This document shows positions 55,683 to 63,649 of a stretch of 64,000 bases of DNA, piece after piece. The stretch is from Photobacterium jeanii. GTDB lineage: Bacteria; Pseudomonadota; Gammaproteobacteria; Enterobacterales; Vibrionaceae. The translations under genes and the position numbers were made by a program. The notes under the pieces are model-generated. The model searched no databases. It was given only the letters and a program-made list of their open reading frames with translations, and was not told the origin of the DNA. Position 1 is the stretch's first letter; each line of letters opens with the position of its first letter. Location of the stretch: assembly GCF_001650345.1 (NCBI RefSeq), contig NZ_LVHF01000017.1, positions 457-64,456 on the forward strand. The letters are read 5' to 3'.

Positions 55683-56676
55683 TAATGCCCAAGGCATCGA
55701 ACAGGCCGCAATTTTATTGTTGAGCATGGGTGAAGAAGCTGCAGCCAATGTGCTGCAGCAACTTGATCGTGAACAAGTGCGCCAGTTATCGATTGCGATG
55801 GCCAGTATTCCCGCGGTGAAAAAAGACCAAGCGGAAAGTGTATTTCAGCGTTTTTTCCAAGACTTTAAATCGGAGTCTGGAATTTCAGGTGCGTCGCGTA
55901 GCTACCTGGAACGCACCCTAAACAAAGCCTTAGGTCAGTCATTGTCGCAGCCGCTATTGGATGCGATTTACGGTGACTCGCTTAAGCACAACCTACAGCG
56001 TCTGCAATGGCTTGAGCCTGCCAAGTTGGCAGAGCTGATTTCGGGTGAGCACCCGCAGATGCAAGCGGTGTTCTTAGCTTACCTAGAGCCAGAAGTGGCG
56101 ACAGGTCTACTGGCTAAACTGCCAGAAGAAGGGCTTGATGAGTTGCTATACCGCTTAGCGAACTTAAAAGAAATCCACCCAGACATGATGCAAGAAGTGC
56201 ACGTGCTGTTGGATAAGTTCTTAGCGCAAGTGGGACAGCAAAACAGCACCTTGATTGATGGCACCCAAAAAGCAGGTGACATCATCAACCGTCTTCAAGG
56301 CGATCAAAGCATGAAGGTGATGACAGGTCTGAAAGCGATCGACCCGGATTTGGTGGCGCAGCTAGAATCGCAAATGTACAACTTCAGCATTTTGGTTCGT
56401 CAGACCGAAGAAACGTTGGAGCGCTTGGTGGAAGAAGTCGAGCAAGATGTATTGGCGACGGCGCTAAAAGGTGCCGAAGAAGAGCTGCTTGATAAAGTCT
56501 TTGCCACCATGCCGAAACGTGCCGCGCAATACTTGCGTGAAGCGATGGAAGGCAAAGGTCGTGTTCGCTTGAGTGCGGTGGAAGAAGCACGTACTCAGTT
56601 GGTTGATACGCTGCGTCAGCTTGCCGATGAAGGCGAGGTGGAGCTGCAACTCTTTAGCGAGCCAGTGGTTGAGTAA
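55669..56676 (+). CDS. fliG: Flagellar motor switch protein FliG (lateral system)
   Basis: FliG receives torque from the stator and sets rotation. The 335-residue product has N-, middle- and C-terminal armadillo-type domains; the EHPQ motif that contacts FliM is at 117-120. Four of the five motor charges of E. coli FliG are kept: K257, R274, E281 and R290 (E. coli 264, 281, 288 and 297). The position of Asp289 is Ala282. Overlap with fliF by 14 nt indicates translational coupling; fliH follows 8 nt later. Confidence 0.95.
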   Translation: MQTSDNAQGIEQAAILLLSMGEEAAANVLQQLDREQVRQLSIAMASIPAVKKDQAESVFQRFFQDFKSESGISGASRSYLERTLNKALGQSLSQPLLDAIYGDSLKHNLQRLQWLEPAKLAELISGEHPQMQAVFLAYLEPEVATGLLAKLPEEGLDELLYRLANLKEIHPDMMQEVHVLLDKFLAQVGQQNSTLIDGTQKAGDIINRLQGDQSMKVMTGLKAIDPDLVAQLESQMYNFSILVRQTEETLERLVEEVEQDVLATALKGAEEELLDKVFATMPKRAAQYLREAMEGKGRVRLSAVEEARTQLVDTLRQLADEGEVELQLFSEPVVE

Positions 56677-56684
56677 GCGAGGGT

Positions 56685-57395
56685 GTGATGAAAAAAAATC
56701 AGGTAAGCAATGTGCTTCATCCTCAGCTAGGGCAATACCGCCCGTATCACTTTCCGCCTTTGATGCAGTCAGATGAAGACGATCTGTTTGGTGATGAAAG
56801 TGGTGGCTCGTATCAAGACGAGTTTCACAATGGTTTCCAAGATGGTCAGCAAAAAGGTCACGAGCAAGGTTACCAAGAAGGTGTGACCCAAGGCATGCAG
56901 GCTGGTCTTGAGCAAGGGCTTGAACAAGGTCGCCAGCAAGGTGTTAGTGAAGGGATGGCGCAGGTGCAGCAACAAATGGGCAGCACTGCGGCATCGGTTG
57001 ATCACTTGATGCAGCAAATTCAGCAAGTGTTCCAACAACACGTGCGTCAGCAGAGCGAAATGATCTGTGATTTGGTGCAGAAAGTGGCGCGCCAAGTGAT
57101 CCGTGCCGAGCTAACCCTTAAGCCGGGTCAGATGGTGCACTTGATTGAAGAAACACTTGCGCAAATGCCAGAGCAAAAGCCAGATTTGGTGATTTACTTA
57201 AATCCGCAAGATTGCCAGCGCTTGGTCGAGTTAGTGCCAGAGCAAGTGGCGTCTTGGACGCTGCAGCCGGATGAGAATCTAGCGATTGGTAGCTGCCGCG
57301 TGACCAGCAGTGAGTCGGAAGCGTTCGCCGATAGCGATGAGCGTTTAGAGACTTGCATGGAATCGATCCGAGACAGTTTGCTCAGCGATGCGTGA
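56685..57395 (+). CDS. fliH: Flagellar assembly protein FliH (lateral system)
   Basis: FliH is the peripheral stalk-like regulator of the FliI export ATPase. The 236-residue product has a long segment of GxxxG-type repeats (FQDGQQKGHEQGYQEGVTQG, about residues 45-90). These are the hallmark of FliH coiled helices, followed by a C-terminal FliI-binding domain (VARQVIRAELTLKPGQMVHL). It overlaps fliI by 8 nt. Confidence 0.92.
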   Translation: MMKKNQVSNVLHPQLGQYRPYHFPPLMQSDEDDLFGDESGGSYQDEFHNGFQDGQQKGHEQGYQEGVTQGMQAGLEQGLEQGRQQGVSEGMAQVQQQMGSTAASVDHLMQQIQQVFQQHVRQQSEMICDLVQKVARQVIRAELTLKPGQMVHLIEETLAQMPEQKPDLVIYLNPQDCQRLVELVPEQVASWTLQPDENLAIGSCRVTSSESEAFADSDERLETCMESIRDSLLSDA

Positions 57396-58719
57396 TTTAT
57401 TTCAAGAACTCAACGCCCGACTAAGCTCGGCGGTCGATCAAGTCCCTGAAGTGCCAGTTGCCCGCACTTGGGGGCGCTTGACCCGGATGGCAGGATTGAC
57501 CCTCGAAGCGGTCGGTTGCCGTTTGTGTACCGGACAGCGTTGTTTAATCGAAACCGACCACGGCACCTTAGTAGAAGCCGAAGTGGTCGGTTTTGACCGT
57601 CAGGCGTCAGTATTGATGCCGATCCGCCATACCACGGGTTTGCGCCCGGGGAGCCGCGTGCTGCCGCTTCATGGCGACAGCAAAATCGATGTCGGCTACA
57701 GCATGCTGGGCCGTGTGCTGAATGGCTTGGGTGAACCGCTTGATGGTTTAAATCCGATCTCGGGTGAGCAGCGCATCAGCCTACAAGGCGAGACCATAAA
57801 CCCATTGCAACGCCTACCGATTTCCAGCCAGTTGGATGTGGGTGTCCGCGCCATTAACGGCATGTTGAGTGTCGGTAAAGGACAGCGTATGGGCTTGTTC
57901 GCGGGTAGTGGTGTGGGTAAGAGTGTGCTGCTTGGCATGATGACCCGTAACACCACCGCTGAGATCACCGTGGTGGGTTTGATTGGTGAGCGTGGCCGTG
58001 AGGTCCGTGAATTTATCGAACACTCTTTGGGGCCGGAAGGGATGAAAAATGCGGTGGTGATTGCTTCACCTGCCGATGATCCGCCGTTAATGCGTTTGCG
58101 AGCTTCGGTGCTGTGCCACCGTATCGCTGAGTTCTTCCGCGACCAAGGTCACGACGTATTACTCTTGATGGACTCATTAACCCGCTACGCCCAGGCGCAG
58201 CGTGAAATCGCGTTAGCTGTCGGTGAGCCGCCAGCAACCAAAGGTTATCCGCCTTCAGTGTTTAGCTTGTTACCTCAACTGGTCGAGCGGGCAGGTAATG
58301 GCGCGACCGAGCGAGGTTCGATCACCGCGTTTTATACCGTGCTGTCGGAAGGGGACGATCAACAAGATCCGATCGCCGATGCGGCGCGGGCGATCCTCGA
58401 TGGCCACATTGTCTTGAACCGTGAATTGGCCGAGCAAGGGCATTATCCTGCGATTGATATCGAGCAATCGATCAGCCGTGCGATGCCACAAGTGGTGAGC
58501 CAAGAGCAGCTTAAACAAGCGCAGCTTATTAAGCAGCGTTATGCGCGTTATCGTCAGATCCAGGATTTGATTGCCTTAGGGGGTTACCAACCGGGGCAAG
58601 ACCACAACCTCGATTTAGCGGTCCAGCAATACCCAGCGGTGTGCCAGTTCTTGCAGCAAGGTATGCATGAAAGTGTGACCTTGGCTGAAACCCAAGCGGC
58701 GATGGCGCAGTTAGTGTAA
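57388..58719 (+). CDS. fliI: Flagellum-specific ATPase FliI (lateral system)
   Basis: FliI is the hexameric ATPase of the flagellar export apparatus, homologous to F1 beta. The 443-residue product has the P-loop FAGSGVGKS at 171-179, Walker B DVLLLMDSLTRYAQ and the alpha/beta ATPase signature PSVFSLLPQLVERAG. GERGREVREF marks the catalytic Glu region. It overlaps fliH by 8 nt and fliJ follows 10 nt later, the order of the polar and lateral systems. Confidence 0.97.
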   Translation: MRDLFQELNARLSSAVDQVPEVPVARTWGRLTRMAGLTLEAVGCRLCTGQRCLIETDHGTLVEAEVVGFDRQASVLMPIRHTTGLRPGSRVLPLHGDSKIDVGYSMLGRVLNGLGEPLDGLNPISGEQRISLQGETINPLQRLPISSQLDVGVRAINGMLSVGKGQRMGLFAGSGVGKSVLLGMMTRNTTAEITVVGLIGERGREVREFIEHSLGPEGMKNAVVIASPADDPPLMRLRASVLCHRIAEFFRDQGHDVLLLMDSLTRYAQAQREIALAVGEPPATKGYPPSVFSLLPQLVERAGNGATERGSITAFYTVLSEGDDQQDPIADAARAILDGHIVLNRELAEQGHYPAIDIEQSISRAMPQVVSQEQLKQAQLIKQRYARYRQIQDLIALGGYQPGQDHNLDLAVQQYPAVCQFLQQGMHESVTLAETQAAMAQLV

Positions 58720-58729
58720 GGAAACCAAG

Positions 58730-59170
58730 ATGCGACGAGTGAAAATGTTGACCCACTGGCGTGAGCAACAGCAACGCCAGTTTGATGATATTCAACAAGA
58801 ATATAGTCAAATCAACCGCCAGTATCAGGCTCACCAAGACAGATTAGCCTTGCTAGAAAGTTTATCGGGTCAGTACAGTGTGGGCGGTGGTCAGCAAACG
58901 TCAGCGTTGATGCTGAAAGGCATTGGTCGTTTTCGTTATCAGTTGGATAACCTTACTCTGTTACAACGCCAAGAGTTGGAAATGGCTGAGGTTGAGTTGC
59001 GTAGTGCCAACGAGCGGATGGTTAAGCAACACTGTCAGGTCAAGATGGGGGATAAGCTGATCGAGAAACGTCAGCAAGGGCTGATCAAAAAGGAAGAGCG
59101 TCAGCAGCAAAAAATCTTAGATGAGTTGGCGGCGAATCAATTTTATCGCCAGCGGATCGCATCATCCTAG
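58730..59170 (+). CDS. fliJ: Flagellar export chaperone FliJ (lateral system)
   Basis: FliJ is the coiled-coil central stalk between FliI and FlhA. The 146-residue product is almost entirely predicted helix rich in Gln, Arg, Lys and Glu (LTHWREQQQRQFDDIQQEYS at the N-terminus and KKEERQQQKILDELAANQFY at the C-terminus). The sequence is fast-evolving, so the name rests on position after fliI, size and coiled-coil character. Last gene of the fliE operon, convergent with flgN. Confidence 0.85.
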   Translation: MRRVKMLTHWREQQQRQFDDIQQEYSQINRQYQAHQDRLALLESLSGQYSVGGGQQTSALMLKGIGRFRYQLDNLTLLQRQELEMAEVELRSANERMVKQHCQVKMGDKLIEKRQQGLIKKEERQQQKILDELAANQFYRQRIASS

Positions 59171-59184
59171 CTGGCGAAAAATCT

Positions 59185-59214
59185 AAACCTAATTATATCA
59201 ACCGATTAAGGTTT
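59185..59214. terminator. Weak bidirectional terminator between fliJ and flgN
   Basis: AAACCT-AAT pairs with ATT-A-AGGTTT (59185-59193 with 59205-59214, one bulge), followed by TATT; it sits between converging genes. Confidence 0.4.
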
Positions 59215-59224
59215 TATTCACCGC

Positions 59225-59662
59225 TTAAGGTTGGGCTGGTGCGTAGCAGAATTGCTGCTCGGGTTTGAGCAAACGGTCAATTAACTGCTTTTGTTGGGCC
59301 AGTAAGCGACCATTGGTATTGTTCAGCTCTTGGCAGGTCAAGGTTAATTGATACACCTGTTGCCACCATTGTTTTGCCTGATCTTGGATCGGTTGTGGCA
59401 GCTTTGCCAGCAAAGTTTGCATACCTTGGTTATCGGCCGTGGTACCAAGCTGGTTTAAGATCGTTTGACGATTCGCCGCGTGCTGGTTCAAGGTCGCCAT
59501 CAACTGCTCCATCGCCGCATTGTGCGGTGTCAGGGCTTGATTATCACGATTGACCAACAGGTTATGCTGCTCTTTCAGCTGATTCGCCATTTGTTGGTAA
59601 TGGCTCACATCTTGTTTAAGCTCACCTAACAGGGTTTTGATCAGGGTATTACTGTCAGCCAT
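59225..59662 (-). CDS. flgN: Flagellar chaperone FlgN (lateral system)
   Basis: FlgN protects and delivers the hook-filament junction proteins FlgK and FlgL. The 145-residue product is helical, with a coiled-coil-like pattern (LLGELKQDVSHYQQMANQLK, then LNQHAANRQTILNQLG). Assignment rests on position just after flgM and on FlgN-like length and helix content. The start shares one base with the flgM stop (TAATG), which implies coupling. Confidence 0.85.
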   Translation of the reverse strand: MADSNTLIKTLLGELKQDVSHYQQMANQLKEQHNLLVNRDNQALTPHNAAMEQLMATLNQHAANRQTILNQLGTTADNQGMQTLLAKLPQPIQDQAKQWWQQVYQLTLTCQELNNTNGRLLAQQKQLIDRLLKPEQQFCYAPAQP

Positions 59663-59940
59663 TATTGGTTGCCTTGGTAGTAATCAACCATAGTGCCTGC
59701 GAGTTTATCCAGATCAACGTTAACCTGACCAGATTGCAGCATTTGCTTCATCTTCGCCACTTTATCCATATCAACGTCGCTGGTATTGCGAAGTTCGGCT
59801 TTGGCATTTTGTAGGGAACGCACGTCGTTGCTTAGTTCTACCTGTTTGGCTGCTGGCGTTGCGGCAGCGCTTTTGTTCGCTGATGTGCGGCTGTCGATAG
59901 TAACAGGCTGTGACATCGCGCTTTGAATTTTTCCAATCAT
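59662..59940 (-). CDS. flgM: Anti-sigma-28 factor FlgM (lateral system)
   Basis: FlgM holds the flagellar sigma-28 factor inactive until it is exported through the finished hook. I chose ATG 59940 (MIGKIQSAMSQPV, 92 residues). A TTG at 59952 adds four residues and has no better ribosome site. The disordered N-terminal part and the C-terminal sigma-binding helix region (DMDKVAKMKQMLQSGQVNVD, then LDKLAGTMVDYY) match the family. Its presence implies a dedicated lateral sigma-28 (not in the window). Transcribed after flgA on the same strand, with 118 nt between. Confidence 0.9.
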   Translation of the reverse strand: MIGKIQSAMSQPVTIDSRTSANKSAAATPAAKQVELSNDVRSLQNAKAELRNTSDVDMDKVAKMKQMLQSGQVNVDLDKLAGTMVDYYQGNQ

Positions 59941-60058
59941 GCGATTACTCAATCGGTAATAAGTAATAGGTTTATAGCTATACAGCGACCAACAAAATCT
60001 GAGCTTAACTGCTTTTTTGATCTTTTGCGCAAATTATATCAATTTTGATCCGCTAAGG

Positions 60059-60832
60059 TTAAAACAAGGTTTTGACTTTTTGAGGTCCTACCACGGTTGC
60101 CAAAATGGTTTTGTCGGTAGTGCTATTTTTTACCTTGATTTGTTCACCCTTGCTTCCTGCTTCTAGTGCAACGCCCTTCATTCGCGCCGTCATGTTGCCA
60201 TATTTAGCTTCAATCACCACTTCTTGGCGTCGTTCAACCCAATTGCGCTGTTCAACCATCCGAGGGCTGATAATTTTCCCTGCGGTGATCCGCCGTTTAC
60301 TGACTTGGTTTTTGAGCTCGCTGACTTTAGTGAAATACCCCTGACGGACATAAGAAATATCGGTTCGACGACGCCTGAGATCTTTTTGATTTAAGGTTTG
60401 TTCACGCTCGATGGTGTTTTTGGCCACCACTAATTTGAGGTACACCTTTACATCGGCTTTGGCGCGAGATTTCCAATAGTTTGGCTTGTGACATTCTAAC
60501 GTTAGGGTCACTTTGCCGATAGGTTGGCGTGCTTGATTACGGCTGATCGCCAATGGTGTATCGCAGGGTGATAGCTCAGGGGTATCAATATCAAAGCGAA
60601 AATCATTACTGCCAACACTGCCTGCAAAGCGCGCCACTTCGCGGTATAAAAAACTGCGAATTTGGGGCGCGTATTCTGATTTTTTCTTGTTGTTAGCCAT
60701 ACTTAGCGGGCTACAAAGTGCCGCAATTAATCCTATCCCTGTGATCAATGCTAGGCGGATAACGCGTCTTTCCGAGCGGAAGTTGAGCTTCCGCTCTAGA
60801 CGGATGTTATCGGACTTATTCTTGTAAAGCAT
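60059..60832 (-). CDS. flgA: Flagellar P-ring assembly chaperone FlgA (lateral system)
   Basis: FlgA is a periplasmic chaperone for polymerising the P ring. I chose the ATG at 60832 (MLYKNKSDNIRLERK), leaving 257 residues. An ATG at 60916 lies across the flgB start and the sigma-54 site, so it is implausible. The product has a hydrophobic signal region about residues 25-45 (LALITGIGLIAALCSPLSMA), preceded by an unusually long basic stretch. SAF-like and C-terminal P-ring-chaperone domains follow, with YGNMTARMKGVALEAGSKGE and IKVKNSTTDKTILATVVGP. Divergent from flgB. Confidence 0.88.
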   Translation of the reverse strand: MLYKNKSDNIRLERKLNFRSERRVIRLALITGIGLIAALCSPLSMANNKKKSEYAPQIRSFLYREVARFAGSVGSNDFRFDIDTPELSPCDTPLAISRNQARQPIGKVTLTLECHKPNYWKSRAKADVKVYLKLVVAKNTIEREQTLNQKDLRRRRTDISYVRQGYFTKVSELKNQVSKRRITAGKIISPRMVEQRNWVERRQEVVIEAKYGNMTARMKGVALEAGSKGEQIKVKNSTTDKTILATVVGPQKVKTLF

Positions 60833-60854
60833 TGATCTATCTCGTTTAAATAAA

Positions 60855-60870
60855 TGGCATAAAGTTTGCT
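60855..60870 (+). promoter_or_regulatory. Sigma-54 promoter upstream of flgB
   Basis: TGGCAT-AAAGT-TTGCT matches the consensus TGGCAC-N5-TTGCW with the essential GG (60856-60857) and GC (60868-60869) 10 nt apart. Transcription should start near 60880, 25 nt before the flgB ATG. It fits LafK/sigma-54 control of the rod-hook operon. Confidence 0.8.
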
Positions 60871-60905
60871 TTATATGGCTGTTCAACCGATACAGAGTAG
60901 ATGAG

Positions 60906-61280
60906 ATGGCTATCAATTTTGAGGATGCATTGGGCGTACACCCTAATACATTGCAGTTCCGAACACAACGCGCAAAGGTGTTGGCCAGTAACTTGGCAAA
61001 CGCGGATACCCCGAATTTTAAAGCGCGTGATATCAGTTTTCAGGACGCGATGGATGAGGTCGCAAGTCAAGCGCGCTCTAAGCACTTAAGCCGTCGTCAT
61101 CAAGCTCAGTCGTATGAGCTTCTGTACCGCAATCCGCAGCAACCCGCGCAGGATGGTAACACGGTTGAACTAGGAGTTGAGCAGGCCAAATTCGCAGGTA
61201 ATGCTATGGATATGGAAACCAGCCTGACTTTTTTGAACATGAAAATTCGCGGTCTGAAGCAGGCCATTAACGGACAGTGA
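60906..61280 (+). CDS. flgB: Proximal rod protein FlgB (lateral system)
   Basis: FlgB is the first rod subunit above FliE. The 124-residue product has the family N-terminal rod motif NTLQFRTQRAKVLASNLANADTPNFKARD (given here as NTLQFRTQRAKV and ASNLANADTPNFKARD) and C-terminal AMDMETSLTFLNMKIRGLKQ. Start ATG 60906 has only a weak AGAG upstream. It is the first gene of the sigma-54-promoted flgBCDEF set. The flgC frame overlaps its stop. Confidence 0.95.
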   Translation: MAINFEDALGVHPNTLQFRTQRAKVLASNLANADTPNFKARDISFQDAMDEVASQARSKHLSRRHQAQSYELLYRNPQQPAQDGNTVELGVEQAKFAGNAMDMETSLTFLNMKIRGLKQAINGQ

Positions 61281-61285
61281 TCAGT

Positions 61286-61705
61286 ATGTCTTTTTCTTCT
61301 CTATATGACATTGCAGGCTCGGCAATGACAGCGCAGACCGTTCGCCTGAACACGGTAGCCAGTAACTTGGCGAATGCCGATGTGGTTTCTGGTTCTGAAC
61401 GCGAAGGTTACCGAGCAAAGCGCCCAGTATTTTCATCAGTGATGATGGATATGAACAACCCGATGGCAGGCACTCGTGTTCGCATCGACGATGTAATCGA
61501 GAGTGATGAACCATTGCGTCGTCGCTATGAGCCAAACCATCCAAAGGCTAACGAGCAAGGGTACGTATTCCACTCAACGGTCAACGTGGTTGAGGAAATG
61601 GCTGACATGATGGCGGCATCACGCAGCTTTGAAACCAATGTCGATGTAATGAGTCGTGCTCGCAGTATGCAGCAAGGCATTTTGCGTCTTGGTCAAACAA
61701 GTTAG
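61286..61705 (+). CDS. flgC: Proximal rod protein FlgC (lateral system)
   Basis: FlgC is a proximal rod subunit. I chose ATG 61286 (MSFSSLYDIAGSAMTAQTVR, 139 residues), the usual FlgC start; a GTG at 61277 overlaps the flgB stop and adds three residues. Further family blocks are NTVASNLANADVVSGSEREG, EANEQGYVFHSTVNVVEEM-type text (actual KANEQGYVFHSTVNVVEEMA) and MMAASRSFETNVDVMSRARS. Confidence 0.95.
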   Translation: MSFSSLYDIAGSAMTAQTVRLNTVASNLANADVVSGSEREGYRAKRPVFSSVMMDMNNPMAGTRVRIDDVIESDEPLRRRYEPNHPKANEQGYVFHSTVNVVEEMADMMAASRSFETNVDVMSRARSMQQGILRLGQTS

Positions 61706-61716
61706 GAAGTTAGAGC

Positions 61717-62403
61717 ATGAGCTTAGCAAGAGTTAATACCGCAGGTCAGTTTCACCAAGCTGATTCTCAAAGTGCTCAACCTCAGGTTGCGAGCAACGGT
61801 AACAAGAAAGACATGACGCCAACCAGTAATGACTTTTTAACCATGATGGTGGCACAGGTTCAAAACCAGAACCCATTGAACCCAACCGATGGTACTGAGT
61901 ACCTGACCCAGCTAGGCATGATGTCAGCGGTGTCGAGTTTGGAAGGGGTAAAAACGGGCATGATGAACCTCAACATCGGCATGACCAACTTAGAGATGCT
62001 GCAATCGACCAACTTGGTGGGTAAGAAGGTATTGATGGACGTGAAAAACGGCCTTGATATCAACGAGGGTCAAACCATCAATGGTCGGGTGCAATTCGAT
62101 AAGCCAGTCGATAAAGCCACTGTGATTGTGTACGACGAGAAAGGCAAAGAAGTCGACAAGATCAAACTGGGCGCACAAGGCAAAGGCATGGCGGAGTTTG
62201 AAATCGATGGTGATGACCTAGGTAAAGGTACTTACTCGTTCAAAGTGGTTGCAGAAAATGGCGATAACGCGTGGGAGCAAAACATCATGATTGCTGCCAA
62301 GGTGGACTCAGTCAATATTCCTGCCAATGGCGGGGCTGTGATGCTGAACTTAGCGGGCGTAGGCAAGATGTCGATGTTCGATATGCGTGAAATAACGGCG
62401 TAA
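61717..62403 (+). CDS. flgD: Hook-cap (hook scaffolding) protein FlgD (lateral system)
   Basis: FlgD caps the growing hook and is needed for FlgE polymerisation. The 228-residue product has the N-terminal block PTSNDFLTMMVAQVQNQNPL and NPTDGTEYLTQLGMMSAVSS. A central Tudor/FnIII-like region follows (about 95-195, with DGDDLGKGTYSFKVVAENGD). It lies 11 nt after flgC and 33 nt before flgE. Confidence 0.95.
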   Translation: MSLARVNTAGQFHQADSQSAQPQVASNGNKKDMTPTSNDFLTMMVAQVQNQNPLNPTDGTEYLTQLGMMSAVSSLEGVKTGMMNLNIGMTNLEMLQSTNLVGKKVLMDVKNGLDINEGQTINGRVQFDKPVDKATVIVYDEKGKEVDKIKLGAQGKGMAEFEIDGDDLGKGTYSFKVVAENGDNAWEQNIMIAAKVDSVNIPANGGAVMLNLAGVGKMSMFDMREITA

Positions 62404-62436
62404 ATAATAAATAAAAGAAGTAGATAGGTAGATTTT

Positions 62437-63636
62437 ATGTCAATTAGTGTTGGCCTGAGTGGCTTACGAGCAACATCGGAACAAATGAACTCCATCAGCC
62501 ACAACATCGCGAACGTGGGTACTGTGGGCTTTAAATCGTCACGTACTGAGTTCCAAGATGTTTACGCACCGCAATTCGGTGGTGGTGAGATGAACGGTGT
62601 AGAAGTGGCGCAAGTACGTCAAAGCTTCACCTCTGGTGGCACCACCAGTACAGGTCGTAACAGCGATTTGGCGATCAACGGTGAAGGCTTCTTCATGGTG
62701 CAAAACAATGGCCAGCAGATGTTTACCCGTAACGGTGTGTTTAACCTAGATACTGAAGGCTATTTGGTTTCAGGTGACGGCTACCGTTTGCAAGGCTATG
62801 GCGTAACAAGCTCAGGCCAAATTCAGACTGGTACTGTGACTGATCTGAAAGTAGACACCAGTGACATGGCGGCGAAGGTGTCATCTAAGATCAACCAAGG
62901 TTTGAACTTGGATGCTAATGCGAAAGCGATTGATTCGGCTAAAGTGAAGTTCGATCCGGAAGACCCTCAAACATTCACGTCGAGCGTGACGTCTACGATT
63001 TACGATTCACTAGGTAGTGAACACCAATTAACGCAGTACTACGTAAAAACTGACAAAAATCAGTGGGAAATCCATTACAAGATGGACGATAAAGTGCTTG
63101 CTGATAAGAACACCGTTTCTTTCGATGCTGACGGTAAAGTGACCGATGAGTCAGCTCTTAACCTGAACCTAACGTTCGACAACGGTGCGAAGCCACAAGC
63201 GCTTGCACTTACGATGAAAGATGTTACTCAGTACGGCAGTGAATTCTCTATCAACAAAAATGCATCTGACGGTCACGCACCAGGTCAAATCGCAGGTTGG
63301 TATTTTGAAGGTGACGGTACGGTTTACGCGCGTTACTCAAACGGTCAGACCAAAGCACAAGGTCAGGTACTAATGGCACGCTTCCCGAACCAAGAAGGTT
63401 TGCAACAAGCGGGCGGTACGCGTTGGACACAGAGCTTTGCCTCTGGTGCCCCTCTGCTAGGTACTCCGGGTACAGGTCAAATGGGTGCATTGCGTACGGG
63501 TATGTATGAAAACTCGAACGTTAACCTAACGAATGAAATGGTGTCTCTGATGTCTGCGCAAAGCAACTATCAGGCGAATGCGAAAACCATCAAGGTATCG
63601 CAAGAAATGACCCAGATTCTATTCCAGAACTTATAA
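62437..63636 (+). CDS. flgE: Hook protein FlgE (lateral system)
   Basis: FlgE makes the curved universal joint between rod and filament. The 399-residue product has the N-terminal export/rod-type D0 helix SISVGLSGLRATSEQMNSIS, NIANVGTVGFKSSRTEFQDV and GRNSDLAINGEGFFMVQ, a variable middle part, and C-terminal NVNLTNEMVSLMSAQSNYQ plus IKVSQEMTQILFQNL. Length is close to E. coli FlgE (402). Confidence 0.96.
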   Translation: MSISVGLSGLRATSEQMNSISHNIANVGTVGFKSSRTEFQDVYAPQFGGGEMNGVEVAQVRQSFTSGGTTSTGRNSDLAINGEGFFMVQNNGQQMFTRNGVFNLDTEGYLVSGDGYRLQGYGVTSSGQIQTGTVTDLKVDTSDMAAKVSSKINQGLNLDANAKAIDSAKVKFDPEDPQTFTSSVTSTIYDSLGSEHQLTQYYVKTDKNQWEIHYKMDDKVLADKNTVSFDADGKVTDESALNLNLTFDNGAKPQALALTMKDVTQYGSEFSINKNASDGHAPGQIAGWYFEGDGTVYARYSNGQTKAQGQVLMARFPNQEGLQQAGGTRWTQSFASGAPLLGTPGTGQMGALRTGMYENSNVNLTNEMVSLMSAQSNYQANAKTIKVSQEMTQILFQNL

Positions 63637-63649
63637 GTCGAGGCTGGGC

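Noticed and set aside
59941..60058. Sigma-28 promoter for flgM-flgN
   Set aside because: TTAAG and GCTGTATA in the right order on the minus strand match only about half of the consensus; not enough to call.
60833..60916. 28-residue N-terminal extension of flgA
   Set aside because: It would cover the flgB start and the sigma-54 promoter; the ATG at 60832 leaves a plausible though basic signal region.
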